From assembly GCA_903772945.1 (NCBI GenBank), contig CAICTM010000335.1:1-64000 (forward strand): 64,000 nt of DNA, given 5' to 3'. Source of the DNA: Seminavis robusta. Taxonomy: Eukaryota; Bacillariophyta; Bacillariophyceae; Naviculales; Naviculaceae. The notes under the pieces are model-generated. The model ran no database searches, was not told the DNA's origin, and worked only from the letters and a program-made list of their open reading frames with translations. Both the position numbers and the translations under genes were made by a program. Positions within the stretch are counted from its first letter, which is position 1, and every line of letters begins with the position of its first letter. Positions 43,242-54,509 of this stretch are shown here, in pieces.

Positions 43242-44276
43242 ATGACTTCATCGCCATTCCACCGTGGCATTTCCCTTCACATGGACGATGACATGGAGGA
43301 AGAACGAACGGGTCACCGATTCGCATACCAACAGCGTCAGACAGAACTGCGAAGGCAACAAGCCGCCACGGAAGCTTACAATGAGGTGGCTCATCAATTC
43401 GATCCAAACTACAAACCTAAACCACTACCACCCACGCCAGAGGAGTTGGATGCCATGTTCCAAGACGCGACTAGACTCTTTCAAAATCCACCACCACCGC
43501 TACCACCACCGCCACTACAATCGCCTGACGTAGTAAAGGGTGGAGAGTTCGTGCAGAAGAAAGAGAATACCACCCCTACTAGCACCCAAACAATCATTGA
43601 AAAAGGAAAAAAGGAAATCTTCAGAGCTTATCGAGTTCAGATCTCCAGCAATGACAGCCAAGGACAAGTGATTCCTGTCCACGTGATAGACGTACTCGAC
43701 GGGCTTCAGACAGTTCATGTACGCTGTCCCAAGGAAGCACAAGCAGGTCAAGAGCTGGAAATCAGAATCCCAACAAATTACGTGTATCAAAGTTCAAACA
43801 CTGCTATTCCTGTGATGAAACGGATTGTATCCATACCCAACAATATCATCAATGGTCAATCGTTTCAGCTCCAAATACCGATGTTCTTTCAACCACCCGT
43901 TCCAAAACACACACAGTTTTACAAGGGCTATGTGACCCTCAAGATTCCCACAAATTTCATTGATGGTGCGAGGCTCAGCCCTGTCCATGTGTCGCTGGGG
44001 AAACATGCAACTCTCGGCGCATCTCCTGGCATTCTCTTGCACCAATGGGTCAAAGCCCATGTGTCACCCAAGTCCATTTTCAAAAGAGTGTTAGTTGTCA
44101 ATGTAGAATGTCCATTTGGAAGTATACCAGGAGACCAACTCCTAGTCTGTATCCCTACCGAACGGTATGGGGGCATGACCCGGGCAGATGGAAGGATAAC
44201 TCTTGGCAATCCTTTTGTCCAGCTTCTGGATGTCTTGGAGGGACCATCTTTCGTGCGTCTTTTACCAAAAGAATAG
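43242..44276 (+). CDS. Hypothetical protein with beta-rich repeats
   Basis: 344 aa, single exon. The N-terminal ~105 residues are polar, Q/R-rich and end in a proline run (P-P-P-P-L-P-P-P-P, near 84-92), likely disordered. The rest has several beta-type repeats of the form V-x-C-P-x(5-7)-G-x-x-L-x-I-x-I-P: V-R-C-P-K-E-A-Q-A-G-Q-E-L-E-I-R-I-P near 157-175 and V-E-C-P-F-G-S-I-P-G-D-Q-L-L-V-C-I-P near 287-305. A diverged copy, I-N-G-Q-S-F-Q-L-Q-I-P, lies near 205. Such repeats occur in uncharacterised diatom and oomycete proteins. No signal peptide; function unknown. Confidence 0.65.
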   Translation: MTSSPFHRGISLHMDDDMEEERTGHRFAYQQRQTELRRQQAATEAYNEVAHQFDPNYKPKPLPPTPEELDAMFQDATRLFQNPPPPLPPPPLQSPDVVKGGEFVQKKENTTPTSTQTIIEKGKKEIFRAYRVQISSNDSQGQVIPVHVIDVLDGLQTVHVRCPKEAQAGQELEIRIPTNYVYQSSNTAIPVMKRIVSIPNNIINGQSFQLQIPMFFQPPVPKHTQFYKGYVTLKIPTNFIDGARLSPVHVSLGKHATLGASPGILLHQWVKAHVSPKSIFKRVLVVNVECPFGSIPGDQLLVCIPTERYGGMTRADGRITLGNPFVQLLDVLEGPSFVRLLPKE

Positions 44277-44633
44277 ACTGTTCGCCTTCTAAAACTAGTT
44301 ACTGTAGCTACCGAGCCAGATGGCTAGCTGCTGGCTACCGTCACCGGCTGGTACTAGTACCTAATAACTACTAGCTAGTAATGTACCAGTACCGGTACTG
44401 GTGGTGCAGTTTGATTAGGTTTTGCTTTTAAATCTTCGCAATAATGCTTTTAGTAACGGAATCCTCCCACCACAACCAACCATTCTCACAGAATGCCAAG
44501 ATGCAAACACCACACTGCTGTTGCACTCCTTTGTCCTCTCAATTCAATGGCGCGACTTCGACTTTAGTGTTGTGGTGAAGAGTGGTCGATGCACTGATCT
44601 AATGATAGCAGGATTGCGTCGGTGTGAACCACC
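44277..44633. other. Short intergenic region
   Basis: Contains TAGCTAG and ACCAGTACCGGTACTGGTGG palindromic motifs (about 44385-44404). A frame at 44422-44655 overlaps the next gene's start and has no support. Confidence 0.5.
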
Positions 44634-47600
44634 ATGTCTAGTAGCATCGGTTTGAGAGATTTTATCTTTGGCTTGCAAGGTGGTGGTGGTGGCGACGAAG
44701 AAACCGACAAAAGGAAGACTGACGAGAACAACGAAGAGACGGATGGTTATGAGTATGATGGAGAAGGAGGCCAAGGTGGCTATTATTATGATGAGGATGA
44801 AGATGAGAGTAGCGATCAACCCAAGGTTGAAGCTCTAGCGGAAGAACGAGAAGAAGAGGTTCAAAATTCAGCTTTGCTCCAGCTGTTGGCACCTGCTGAT
44901 GATAGCGATGAAGAAGACCAAGTCTTTGATAATGACGCCAATGAGACAGCCACGTCTCTACTGGATGCCTTGTATAAAAATCAGCAATCTGCAATCAAGA
45001 CCGAAGCCGACGATGATGAAGACAACGCACATGTTCCGACTCTCTTTGAGAATCCATTCTTGACTAGCAAGGTATCCAAAGAAGACAACCAACAGAAAGA
45101 GTTTGACGCATTCAAGCCTCGGCTTATGCCAGGAGAACATAAAGCATTGGCATATCAAATCAATCAAGCCAAAAAGAAACGCTCTGCAGAATGGGGGAAT
45201 ATTCAGCAAAACTTTAAGCGAAGAAGGTTCCATTTTCGTGACGAGCCGGATATTGGGAATGCCGTACTGCACCGAGCCAGAACAGTTCTGAGACACAAAT
45301 ACAAGCAAAAGCGATTGGGGGCAGAAGAGAAGAAGCTAACAGAAGAGGATCAATTACAGTACGAAAGAGAGGAGGATCCATCATCCAACCACGTCAACAG
45401 CGACAACCAAAACGCACAGGCTCGCAATCTTGTCGATCAATTCTACGAACGAAAGCAGAGTATACCCGATCTGGGACAAGGTGATCCTGACAAAACCCAA
45501 GGCAACGACGACGATCTTGTCAACAGTTCCGATGAGGAGCAAGACAATCTTCTGAAACGATTATCTCAGTCGCAGGGTGAATTGCAGGAGAAGCGGGACA
45601 CCCAAACAACGATCTTGGACTTCAACAAGGAGAGGCAGCTCGAGGCCTTGAAAAAGGCCAAGATTCCCGTCTCTGAAACCCTGGACGGATACTGGAATAA
45701 AGGTATCATGGCTCCCAAAGCCAAGGACTTGGAGTTTTCCTTCGGCAGAGATGTGGCTCCCCATGCTGTATCCTCTCCGAGTAACCATCGCCGACGCAAG
45801 ATACCAACGGCAACGACAATCCAAACAGGATCAAAGCTACAATCCAGACCAGTGCTCTTGAGTAAAAACTACGACGGCAAGAGGTGGTCTGCTCATCGTT
45901 CAGGCAGTGCATTCTCGGAATTCCCGTTGGACAACGCAGTGTCCAGCAGGAAGAGCACGTTTCTGCATTATCGACAATTGGCATGCATGGCGTCAAGATT
46001 CATCGTGGCAAGCGCTGGACGCATGTGGCGGCATTCGCACGAAGATAGAATGTTGCGCCTCCTCTGGAGATCACCCATTGGGAATCACAGATACAGGCGA
46101 CTGTTTCTACATATGATACAAACCGAAGAATACGCAAAGAACTTTGAGACCTTTCTCTTGCATCGTTGGAAAGATGCCAAGTCGCGAGCAATTGTAGCCC
46201 GGCGGTTGGGGATTCGACCGCTGCCAACAAGAGCGATGCGCGGTGTGACGGAAGACGCTACTCTTGTGCAGTTGCAAGCACGGGCAGAGCGAGAACGATT
46301 GATCTTGCAATATGCGGATGGCAAAATGGATGGTCCCCTCCCATCACTTCACAAGGCGCAGGTTCCCATCGTTCCTCCCAATGTGGGTTACATGTACATT
46401 GCTGGCACCACACCTCCAAGTCCGATGTTTCCCTTGGATGAAACCAATACACTTTTTGGGCCTAGTGACAGACATCTAAACTTCCGACATGTTTCTTTCG
46501 ATGACGCCACATATAAAGTCACGTTATCGTCGTTGTTGATGCGTCTGGGTAGAGCCCAACGAGAGCGACAGTTCGCAGAGCTAGCCTCAAAAAAGGATGA
46601 TCGCAGCCACCTGCAGGAATCTGATGATGAAAATGTCAAGGAGCAACGCTACCAAACTTTGGAACGCAAGATATGCCAGCTACAAGATCAGTTATTTGTC
46701 CTTTTGGATCGGGCGCCCGCCGTGGCTGCCGAGAAGAATACTCAGAGACGACTGCTTTTGTACTATCCTGGCATTGAGATTCAAATGGTTCAGTTTTATC
46801 GATCGTTGATGGGATTCTGCAGCTTTGCTGCTAGTGGTATCCCACAGCAACTCAAAGCAAACAGCAATTATGATGACAACAATGATGCACAGCCAAATCG
46901 GCCCGAGGCGACAGTGTTGAAAATGGATGAAGTGGCTCTCAAACTGCATGACTTTCTGGCCCTTCACGTAACAAGTCCTGTACTACGGCTCTTTCCACGG
47001 ATACATGTCACGTTTGCTTTGACTAGCATTGCCAAGGTATTACCTACTTCAGTGGCCGAAATTCTGGCGCGCCCCTTGGACGACCACAGGCACAGGACAC
47101 CAATGGACATCTTTCGCCTGAGCCTCGAGTACATGGAGGAGAACGATATGATAGTGGAAGATCACATATCCGCAGAATGGGATGGCGAGGACATCGAGAA
47201 CCAGATTAATGTTGGGGAACTGGAGTATTTGATGAACAAGGCTGTGATCATGATGAACGAGTGTGTCAGGAAGAACCCAGTTGATTCCTTCCTACACGAA
47301 TGGCGTTTGGCGGTTCTATGTGCTTCACTTCTGTTGTGTTCTGGCCACAGACTGGGCACGGAAGCTCTCCCGCTGCCGTCGTCTTCATACTCGAAGCGTT
47401 CCACTGGTAATGACTTCGACGTTTCTTTAAAGGAAGATTCCACAGCAATCTCGAATCCTTGCCCCCGACAAACTCTGCATCAATTTGAGAATGTGAAGCG
47501 CAATATCAAGGAGGCCCTACGACTATTGACGCAGCTAGCAATTCAGCAAGGGCAATCTTCACGTGCTCACCTTTCCATATCCTCATTTTGGGAATGGAAG

Positions 47601-49127
47601 CAAGTCGCTGCGCTTGTTCTTGGTCGTTCCTGTTGGGAAACGAAAAGATTAGAAGATGTTCGCCGAAGCCACTTCTATCACGCCGCGCAATGGGCGCTTC
47701 AGAATCCATCGGAGACCGGTTTTTGCTTCCTAGAAGACTTGAGTCAGCCTCAAAGTTCGTGCTGCGATCTTCGACTGAAGCGTTTGGCCGTTGCTTTAGA
47801 AGCTGATCCAAACGGCATCGGAAACTGGAGAGCGCTCACTCAAGCACTTGGCCCCCTTGGATATCGACGCTCGAGCGATGTTCCATCAGGCTGTTCTCCA
47901 GACACTTGCAAACATTGTACTCTATTGAGGGAGGGATTCACATGGGATCATCTCAGCCAGCAATTGAGTAAAGTCTCGGGGGAATGGTGGGGCACTGATG
48001 CTGTTTCTTGGTGGTACCCGCACTATCTCGTTACACACATGCAAGTCCCTGAAAAATGCAGGGACGAAACCAAACTGAAACAGCTCAAGAATGTATTGAT
48101 CATCGGTCTGGTCGACACCGAGAAATTGGAAGACAACCCTGCAGCACTAATCAACCTGCTACCGAGTCTCACGTTGAGCACTATGCAGCCGCCTGATTTG
48201 GGTTGGTTCTGGGGCAGAGACAACAAGGACGACGACGGCAATTCACCTGAACTACCTGAGAATGAAAATAGCAAGGTCCATGAATGTCTCCCCCAGTCGT
48301 TCGAAGAAACAGGACAGTCAGGTCTCGGTGACACTTCCAATGCTGGAACAGCCACGTTGGACTTGGAAATGGAAGCTGTCTATTTGAAGTTAGTGATCAC
48401 ATGTCACCTCTTCGGTATCTCGCACCGAGGAGCCGTCGAGTCGATTGTCGAATTGGCCCGACGAAGCGTGCAACGAAACAACAAGGTCAACACGAGCTGT
48501 GGCGAATGGAAATGCCTTTTGGAGCTGCGACGTGTTGGCCTTGACGTGATCAAAGTTGTGGAGTATTTCGCAGAGCTCGTTTTGGTGGAAAACAAGAAAC
48601 CTTCAAAGGAAAAGAACAAGTCGTTGTTCAAGCCACGTTTCACTGAAGTCGAGAGGGAAGCTTTGAAGGATCAGATTGAGCGGTTTGGATATGGCAGATG
48701 GTCGACCATGTCGAGGGAATGCGACGCGTTGAAAAGCAGGGATCGTTATTACATCTACGTACGTCCAGCAGCGGAGGCTTGCTTTGACTATCTTTGGTTG
48801 TTGGATTGACATCTTTACCTAATGTGAAACTTGCGCTCTAATTCGATTCAGGATATGTACAAGTGGATGTGCGAGCACGGGGAAATTGAGGATGTACGGC
48901 AGGAGCTCCCACTCAACCGGCGAGTAGCCAACGAAAAGAACGTGCAACAGGAAGGTGATGAGGAGTCGGTGTGTTCCGCTGATGCAGATTCTCAGGATGA
49001 TACTCTAGCAGAAGCCATCGCCAGAATTGCTCGCGAGGAAGGCTTACAAAACGATGCAGATTACCATGTTATCGTTCCCAATGGTACCACCTTTGCTTGC
49101 TACGAAGACGGCTTTGCTGAGATCTGA
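44634..49127 (+). CDS. Large acidic nuclear protein with C-terminal SANT-like motif
   Basis: Proposed exons 44634-48758 and 48852-49127; the 93-nt phase-0 intron has donor GTACGT and acceptor GATTCAG. Product 1466 aa. Splicing joins a SANT/Myb-like segment (F-T-E-V-E-R-E-A-L-K-D-Q-I-E-R-F-G-Y-G-R-W-S-T-M near 1340-1363) to D-M-Y-K-W-M-C and a short acidic tail. The N-terminal ~130 residues are G- and D/E-rich. Basic and charged helical segments follow (about 175-260). The middle (about 440-1300) is mostly helical, with an H-S-H-E-D-R-M-L-R-L-L-W-R-S-P motif near 465. I do not recognise the full-length family. The layout would suit a chromatin or transcription factor subunit; that is inference. 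Without the splice the protein ends after a few intronic codons, still giving a 1391-aa product. Confidence 0.7.
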
Positions 49128-49528
49128 AACGGCACGATTATGCTTCTCCAGCGTCCATGGCAAGGCATGTTGCAATGATTCAGTCCTCCCAGATTGGACG
49201 TTCGATAACGCAGTCAATGACAGCTTTCAGGATGTGTGTTGGGCGACCATGGAGCAACCAAAGTTACATGTGCTTGGTGGACTCAGCATTACCGTGCTCT
49301 AGATGGTTTCCAGCAGAGTGCCAAGCTCTGGGAGGAGCAGGAAAATGCATTACACCACTACCCAAGCCATTACACACAACATGCAAGTACTATTTTATAA
49401 GGGCATTCAACAAGCTACCCTTTTTGGTTACATGAGCACTCAACAAGTTGCTCCTAGATTGGTTGGTTGTTGTAGTTGTTTACAGTGTGCCTAACACACA
49501 TCAAAGCCATGGCTGTTGTTGAGTTTGT
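49128..49528. other. Intergenic region between converging genes
   Basis: No gene recognised; the two flanking genes end toward each other here. It probably contains both polyadenylation regions. Confidence 0.5.
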
Positions 49529-50846
49529 CTAGTGATGAGGGGTCAGGTTGTTGTATTCAATATCACCCTTCTTCTTGCCCTTGGCATGCCTCTTCCTCAT
49601 GACAAAGGATTGAGCTACCCTTTTCTTCCTTTTCTCAGCCAAGTCAACATGGCAGAACAATGCACCAGACTCAAAGCTGGGGAAGGTAACATTCAAAGTA
49701 GAGGGATCAACTGGAAATGGGAGGTCCATGGTGAACTCTGAAATGACATCACCTCTGACATCAAGAATGGATCTCACATACTGCTGCATGGCATGGCGCC
49801 TCACATTGGTATCCTCTAGGTTTTCCTTTGTGTGTTGTTGATAGAGATAATAGAACTCCCCAATATCCAAGAGGTCTTGGTGCCACTTCTCACTGATAGT
49901 CAGCTTCTTGCCATTTTTAGAGACCATGGTTTCAATGTCGGCTTCAGTCGCGCCACTGCTCAGCCAGACAATAATAGTGACATGGTGAATGCCATGCTCA
50001 TTCTCCCACTCCTTCACCATCCTCTTTGGCTTCCAAGTAGTGGGGCCATCCTCTTCAGCATCAGCTTCAACATCATCATCATTGTCAGCAATGGTAGGAA
50101 CCTGTGCAACTGCAGAAGGTCTGGCTGCCACAGCAGGAACTTGGTTGCGAGGAACAAAGCTGGGAAGAATGGGTAGTGGTCCATCATCATCCTGTGGTGG
50201 TTGTGGTCCCCTGGACCTCTGTGGAAACGTCATTCGTGGCAAATTACTTAGGAGACGATACACCAAGGCTTAGGAGACGATCGAAATGATTTAAGAGACG
50301 ATAGCTTTCGTCTCCTATATTTAAGAGACGATTCATTAGGAGACGTTCCATTTAGGAGACGATCGTTTCGAAATAGGAGACGATCCGAAAGATTTAGGAG
50401 ACGATACCATACCGTTTACATGGTGCACTTAGGAGACGATCCGTTGAGAATAGGAGACGATCCGTTGAAAATAGGAGACGATTTAAGAGGAGACGAAAGA
50501 TTTAAGAGACGATCCGTTTCGTCTCCTATTTTTAGGAGACGAAATCCATTAAATAGGAGACGATCAAAAGGATTTAGGAGACGATCGGTTGCACGACTCA
50601 AGTTTCCACAGAGGTCCTGAGAGCAACACCAGCAGCCATTCCTCTGGCTTTGTTGAACTGAGAGCGAAACTGGTTTGTGGAGTACTTCTGGAATCGCTCA
50701 TGCATGGCTCTCACAGCGGCGGGTTGTTCATCAGTGATGGTTCCATTGTGGAACAAGCGAAGTAGGAACTTGAAGTCGGGACCATCTTGCTTGAAGATGT
50801 GCTTGACAGGTTCCCCTTTCTTTGCCACGCTCTTTCTGGAGGACAT
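49529..50846 (-). CDS. Hypothetical two-exon protein with repeat-filled intron
   Basis: Proposed exons 50846-50610 and 50218-49529 on the minus strand, 308 aa. The 391-nt intron runs from GTGGAAAC to GTTTCCACAG and is phase 0. It joins A-L-R-T-S to R-S-R-G-P-Q-P-P without shifting frame. Exon 1 has a compact helical segment with F-K-F-L-L-R-L-F and F-R-S-Q-F-N-K-A-R. Exon 2 has a proline-rich and acidic linker, then a folded region (about 140-280, including H-H-V-T-I-I-V-W-L and F-C-H-V-D-L-A) and a K/R-rich tail (K-R-K-K-R and K-G-K-K-K). I recognise no family; similar short genes often accompany diatom transposons. Without splicing, exon 1 ends with V-E-T and exon 2 has its own upstream frame, so two separate short products cannot be excluded. 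Confidence 0.55.
50219..50609 (-). repeat. GGAGACGA repeat array bounded by inverted repeats
   Basis: GGACCTCTGTGGAAAC at 50213-50228 is perfectly inverted at 50602-50617. Between them lie about 16 direct copies of TTTAGGAGACGATCCG-like units (core GGAGACGA) at irregular 14-30 bp spacing. Two copies are inverted (TTTCGTCTCCTA). On the coding strand the array reads TCGTCTCCTAAA. The inverted-repeat ends coincide with the proposed splice sites. Confidence 0.85.
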
Positions 50847-52470
50847 GGTCGATCTGCCGCTTGTTGTTTCCTGCCGCTTGTTGTTGTTTCCTGCTTGGCC
50901 AATTGCTGTTGCTTTGGTTGGTGTTTTCAATTTGTGAGAGGAGAGAGGAAGAGCGCCATCTTGAAGATCGCTTGATAGTTTACTAGCTAACTACTGATTG
51001 TGCTGGAAAGCCACACCTGTGCAGTTTTGTGGAGTTCGCTTGTCAATACCGGCAAGATCGATCTTGCCAGGTGAGTTGCTGGTAATAAAATTTCAGACAC
51101 ATGTGGTTCACCGGAAGGCTTAGAGGTCATACTGGTTCACATGGTCATTATAACAGTTCGCGATTCTTCTTTGCCTCTCAGTCATGTGGAATGGCGCGCC
51201 GCTTGCTTGGCCAACTCGATTCCAACCGTTGGTTCCACAAATGAATCAATTGTTTCTCACAATTTTGACCTCCATTTTGCAAGGGTGTTCTGAGGGCGTG
51301 CTATGCCATCACAGAATGGCCCCACACACATATCGCCAACTTGGAGGGGCGATATGGAATGCCACAAGGATCCAGCCTGACCAACATGGGCGGTCCCTTC
51401 TTGTACTACTATTAGCCAGGGCAAAGGAGCCTTATTTGACTAGGAAAGGACCATTCTGGCTTTCTATATCGCTCCCTCAAAGTGCCGTTCCAGGGCGTCA
51501 GGACGTCCTGGAACACTTTTTGGTAGGGCGTTGTACACTTTTCAGCGCTGGAAATAGCCATTGTGGCAGGAGTATATGCTGGGCATAAGCATGCTTTAGA
51601 AGGTTTGTATTACTAGACAGATGAGCACTGGTCCAATCGCTTGGTATCGCATATCCCACTGGCGGTACACCTGCAATGGGGCGATTTTCGTCTTAGGTGA
51701 TGAAAGGTCCAGCTTGCCACAGTAAAACCCCATTATTTTATACAAAAATGTGACCAAAAAATGTAGAGTATTTGAATAATTGCGCGAAAATGATACACAT
51801 ATGTACCAAACGTCCGGAACGTCCGGCAGTCCTCTCTTAAGCTGGTTCGTATTTTGCCATTCCGAGTGACTTCAAGTGGTGTCAAACCGGCAAACCGGCA
51901 AAATCGATACTTTTCGATAACAAGTATCTTCCACCATGACAGCATCTCTTTTCTTGCCGGTACCGGCATCTCCGGCATCTCAATTTGGTCTTACAAGGTT
52001 GACAATGGTCGCTCAATGGTCACCCAGGTGCAAGTGTATCCTTATAGTAGGCCCTAGTGGACTGCTGAAACTGACAAAGTCGGCGCAGCAATAGACGTCA
52101 GCTGTCCGCGAGGGCGACTTCTTCAGAATTGACCTCTGAAAGTACCTCTTTCGGTATCAGTTTGGCCACCCATCAAGGACATCTTTAGTAGCCTAAAACT
52201 AGTCTCTTTTTATGTATTTCATTCTCAATACATACTTCATAGTGGGTCGGCAGCATGGCTCTGGAACGGGAGCTGATATCATGGTGGTTGTTGCTGCCGA
52301 AGCTCAAAACAACAACAAAAGGCACCAAAAAATACCAATGTACTAAGCATTAAGGGCTTTTTAACTTGTTATATCTGATCTGGTATTCAGAGCAAACTCC
52401 AAAAAAACTTTTAAAAAAAAGCAAAAACTGCAAAAATTGAACCCCTGACCTCACCTGAGCCCTTACCGCC
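50847..52470. other. Gene-poor intergenic DNA
   Basis: No recognised gene. A plus-strand frame at 51184-51588 starts with ATG but shows no family features. Short palindromes occur: CCAGGGCGTCAGGACGTCCTGG near 51489 in two pieces, and CGTCCGGAACGTCCGG near 51811. Confidence 0.45.
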
Positions 52471-54509
52471 ATGGAACACCATAGAAAAAGTCTCACATTG
52501 GCTCCCAAAAAGGCCAATTTCGCCACAGCCACTCAGAATAGATCCAAATTGGCCACAGCAGCAATCCGCCGCACTACTACCATCACAGAGGGTACTACTA
52601 CACCCAGGAGACCGGTAGATCAATGCAAACCAATGACAGCCCATCCCAGCTTGGTAGGAATCAGTACTGGGAGTCAGCTCATCATTTTTGATGGGCTTTC
52701 CTGAAAAAGCTCATCATTTTTGATGGGCTGGAAGAGCATACTGCCACTCCTTGCTCAGGAACTCGGAATGAAATCATTGAGCTTTTCCTCAGCTCGCATC
52801 AGTCCATCCAAGTCCCCAGCCTTGAAACCATTGTCATGAATATCCAAGCTGCTGTCAATTCAATTGTTTCTACCAAGGCCAAGAGATCTGGAAAGCACAT
52901 TACTCATGAGGCATTTGAGGCAATCTATGCTGAGTGGTCGTCTTTTCAACAAGAATTTCCCAGAAGGAAGTTCAAAGAATTCTGTGAAATACATGGGCTC
53001 AGTAGCAAATATGGAACTCTGAGAGGCCGTGTACGAAACAGAGGCAATGATGGTATTACTTCCAAGAATGCCAAAACCAAAATCACCAAGGCTACTACTA
53101 CCACAGCTAGTACTGCTACTGCTAGTACAGCCACGGCAGCTACTGATATCACTACAACTACAACTGCCAAAGAATCCACAGAGGATGAGGCAAATGACGA
53201 AACATGGAGAAGGTTCTCGACTAAATGTCGCAACATGGATGCACTCGTGAAGAGTACAGCGACCTTTGGCCAATTGCCAGATTCAAAGTTAATTGTTTTG
53301 TCCATGGAAGATGCTCTCCAGGCAAACCGACCTTACTGGGGAGATTGTGATCCTTCAAAACTGGATGGATGGAAAGAAGCCATGCCCAAAACTCTAAACA
53401 TTAGATTGACTAAATTAGTCAACGACTACAACAATGATTCTTTCAAATTAACTAGAGATTCGATCACTGGTGGATTCCTGGCTAAGGAAGCACAGTTTGG
53501 GAAAGACTTTGTCGTTAAGGCGGATGATACAGGGCCTATTCAAGTAGCCTATTGGCCTGTCTTTGGTTCCTATGGCAAAAAGCTTTTGAATCATGCTGGC
53601 TTGGAGCCCTTAAAGACATCACATGAAACTCTAGTGGCAAGATCTAGGGAAATGACCAAAATTGCGAAAAAGCCAACGACCTACGGCAGAGGTGGGCCTG
53701 CTGGTGGACCAGTGGAGGTGCACCAGATAGAACAGGATTACTTGAACCCAAAATTTGTTGGGAAAAGTGCCTACATTGATAGAAGTTGGGAGCATACAGT
53801 GAATGGCAAGACAGTCAATCCCACACTCACCTACCGGGGTACTGGGCTGACAGGCAAAGCTCCGAAAGGCAAAAAACGTGAGCAATCCATGAGAGCTGAC
53901 ATTTCAGGATTGAAGCTAACAACAAAACAGAGAAGAGTTGTGATGGCCACTGATGAGCATTACATGATTGACCGTCAAATTTCTAGGCTTCGGTATCAGC
54001 TGATTGTCTCAACCTTGGTAGTGGATGCTCCTGCTACTGGATTCCCCACAAGGTTGGATAATGGAGAAACGGAGAAATTATGGGAGCATCTGATTGAGGC
54101 CTAGCCAAGATTTCAAGACACGAAATCCTTTTGGCAGAATATTGATAAATCCTTGGATGACTTTGAGTGCCTAATTATCAAATATATTCTGTCAAATGGG
54201 CAGCTCCTCAATTTCGAGCCAGTGTTTGCTCACTGTGACAGCAGTGATGGGCATGTGATCGAGACTCTCGGTTTGATTTCTAAAATTGGACCGAATGATA
54301 AAGGCAGCACAGATAGGCTTGGGAAGACTCTAGAGGACAGAGGTACAGGTCAGATATTGTGTCCCATGCAAGGTATTGCTTTTGAAATTCGTGGTGGAAG
54401 GGATGTGCTCCATGCTGACTTCCGGGATACTGTCCACCTTCCAGATAGAATCCGTGGTGGTGCCAATGTTTCAGAACTCGACCACAAAGCTAGAGGATGT
54501 CAGCGGTAA
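52471..54509 (+). pseudogene. Broken plus-strand ORF of the Crypton-like element
   Basis: Three consecutive plus-strand pieces belong to one ancestral frame. Piece 1 (52471-52704) runs into a tandem duplication of a 32-bp segment (GCTCATCATTTTTGATGGGC at 52677, repeated at 52709). Discounting one copy puts it in frame with piece 2 (52836-54104, the 422-aa core). Piece 2 ends at TAG (54102-54104), after which the same frame stays open to 54509. The product shows K/R- and T/A-rich segments, a putative helix-turn-helix-like N-terminus (Y-A-E-W-S-S-F-Q-Q-E-F-P-R-R-K-F-K-E-F-C near 28-48 of the core) and no domain I can name. It ends 10 bp past the stop of the opposing recombinase frame, which suggests that both belong to one element. 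Confidence 0.6.
52677..52740 (+). repeat. 32-bp tandem duplication
   Basis: GCTCATCATTTTTGATGGGC occurs at 52677 and again 32 bp later at 52709. The unit length is not a multiple of three and shifts the plus-strand frame described above. Confidence 0.85.

Noticed and set aside
50219-50609. CRISPR-like array of short repeats
   Set aside because: Repeat spacing is irregular, some units are inverted, spacers are only a few bases long and the DNA is eukaryotic; it is a low-complexity array within an intron.
51184-51588. 134-codon ORF as an extra gene of the Crypton-like element
   Set aside because: No motif, different composition and no link in frame or spacing to the neighbouring frames.
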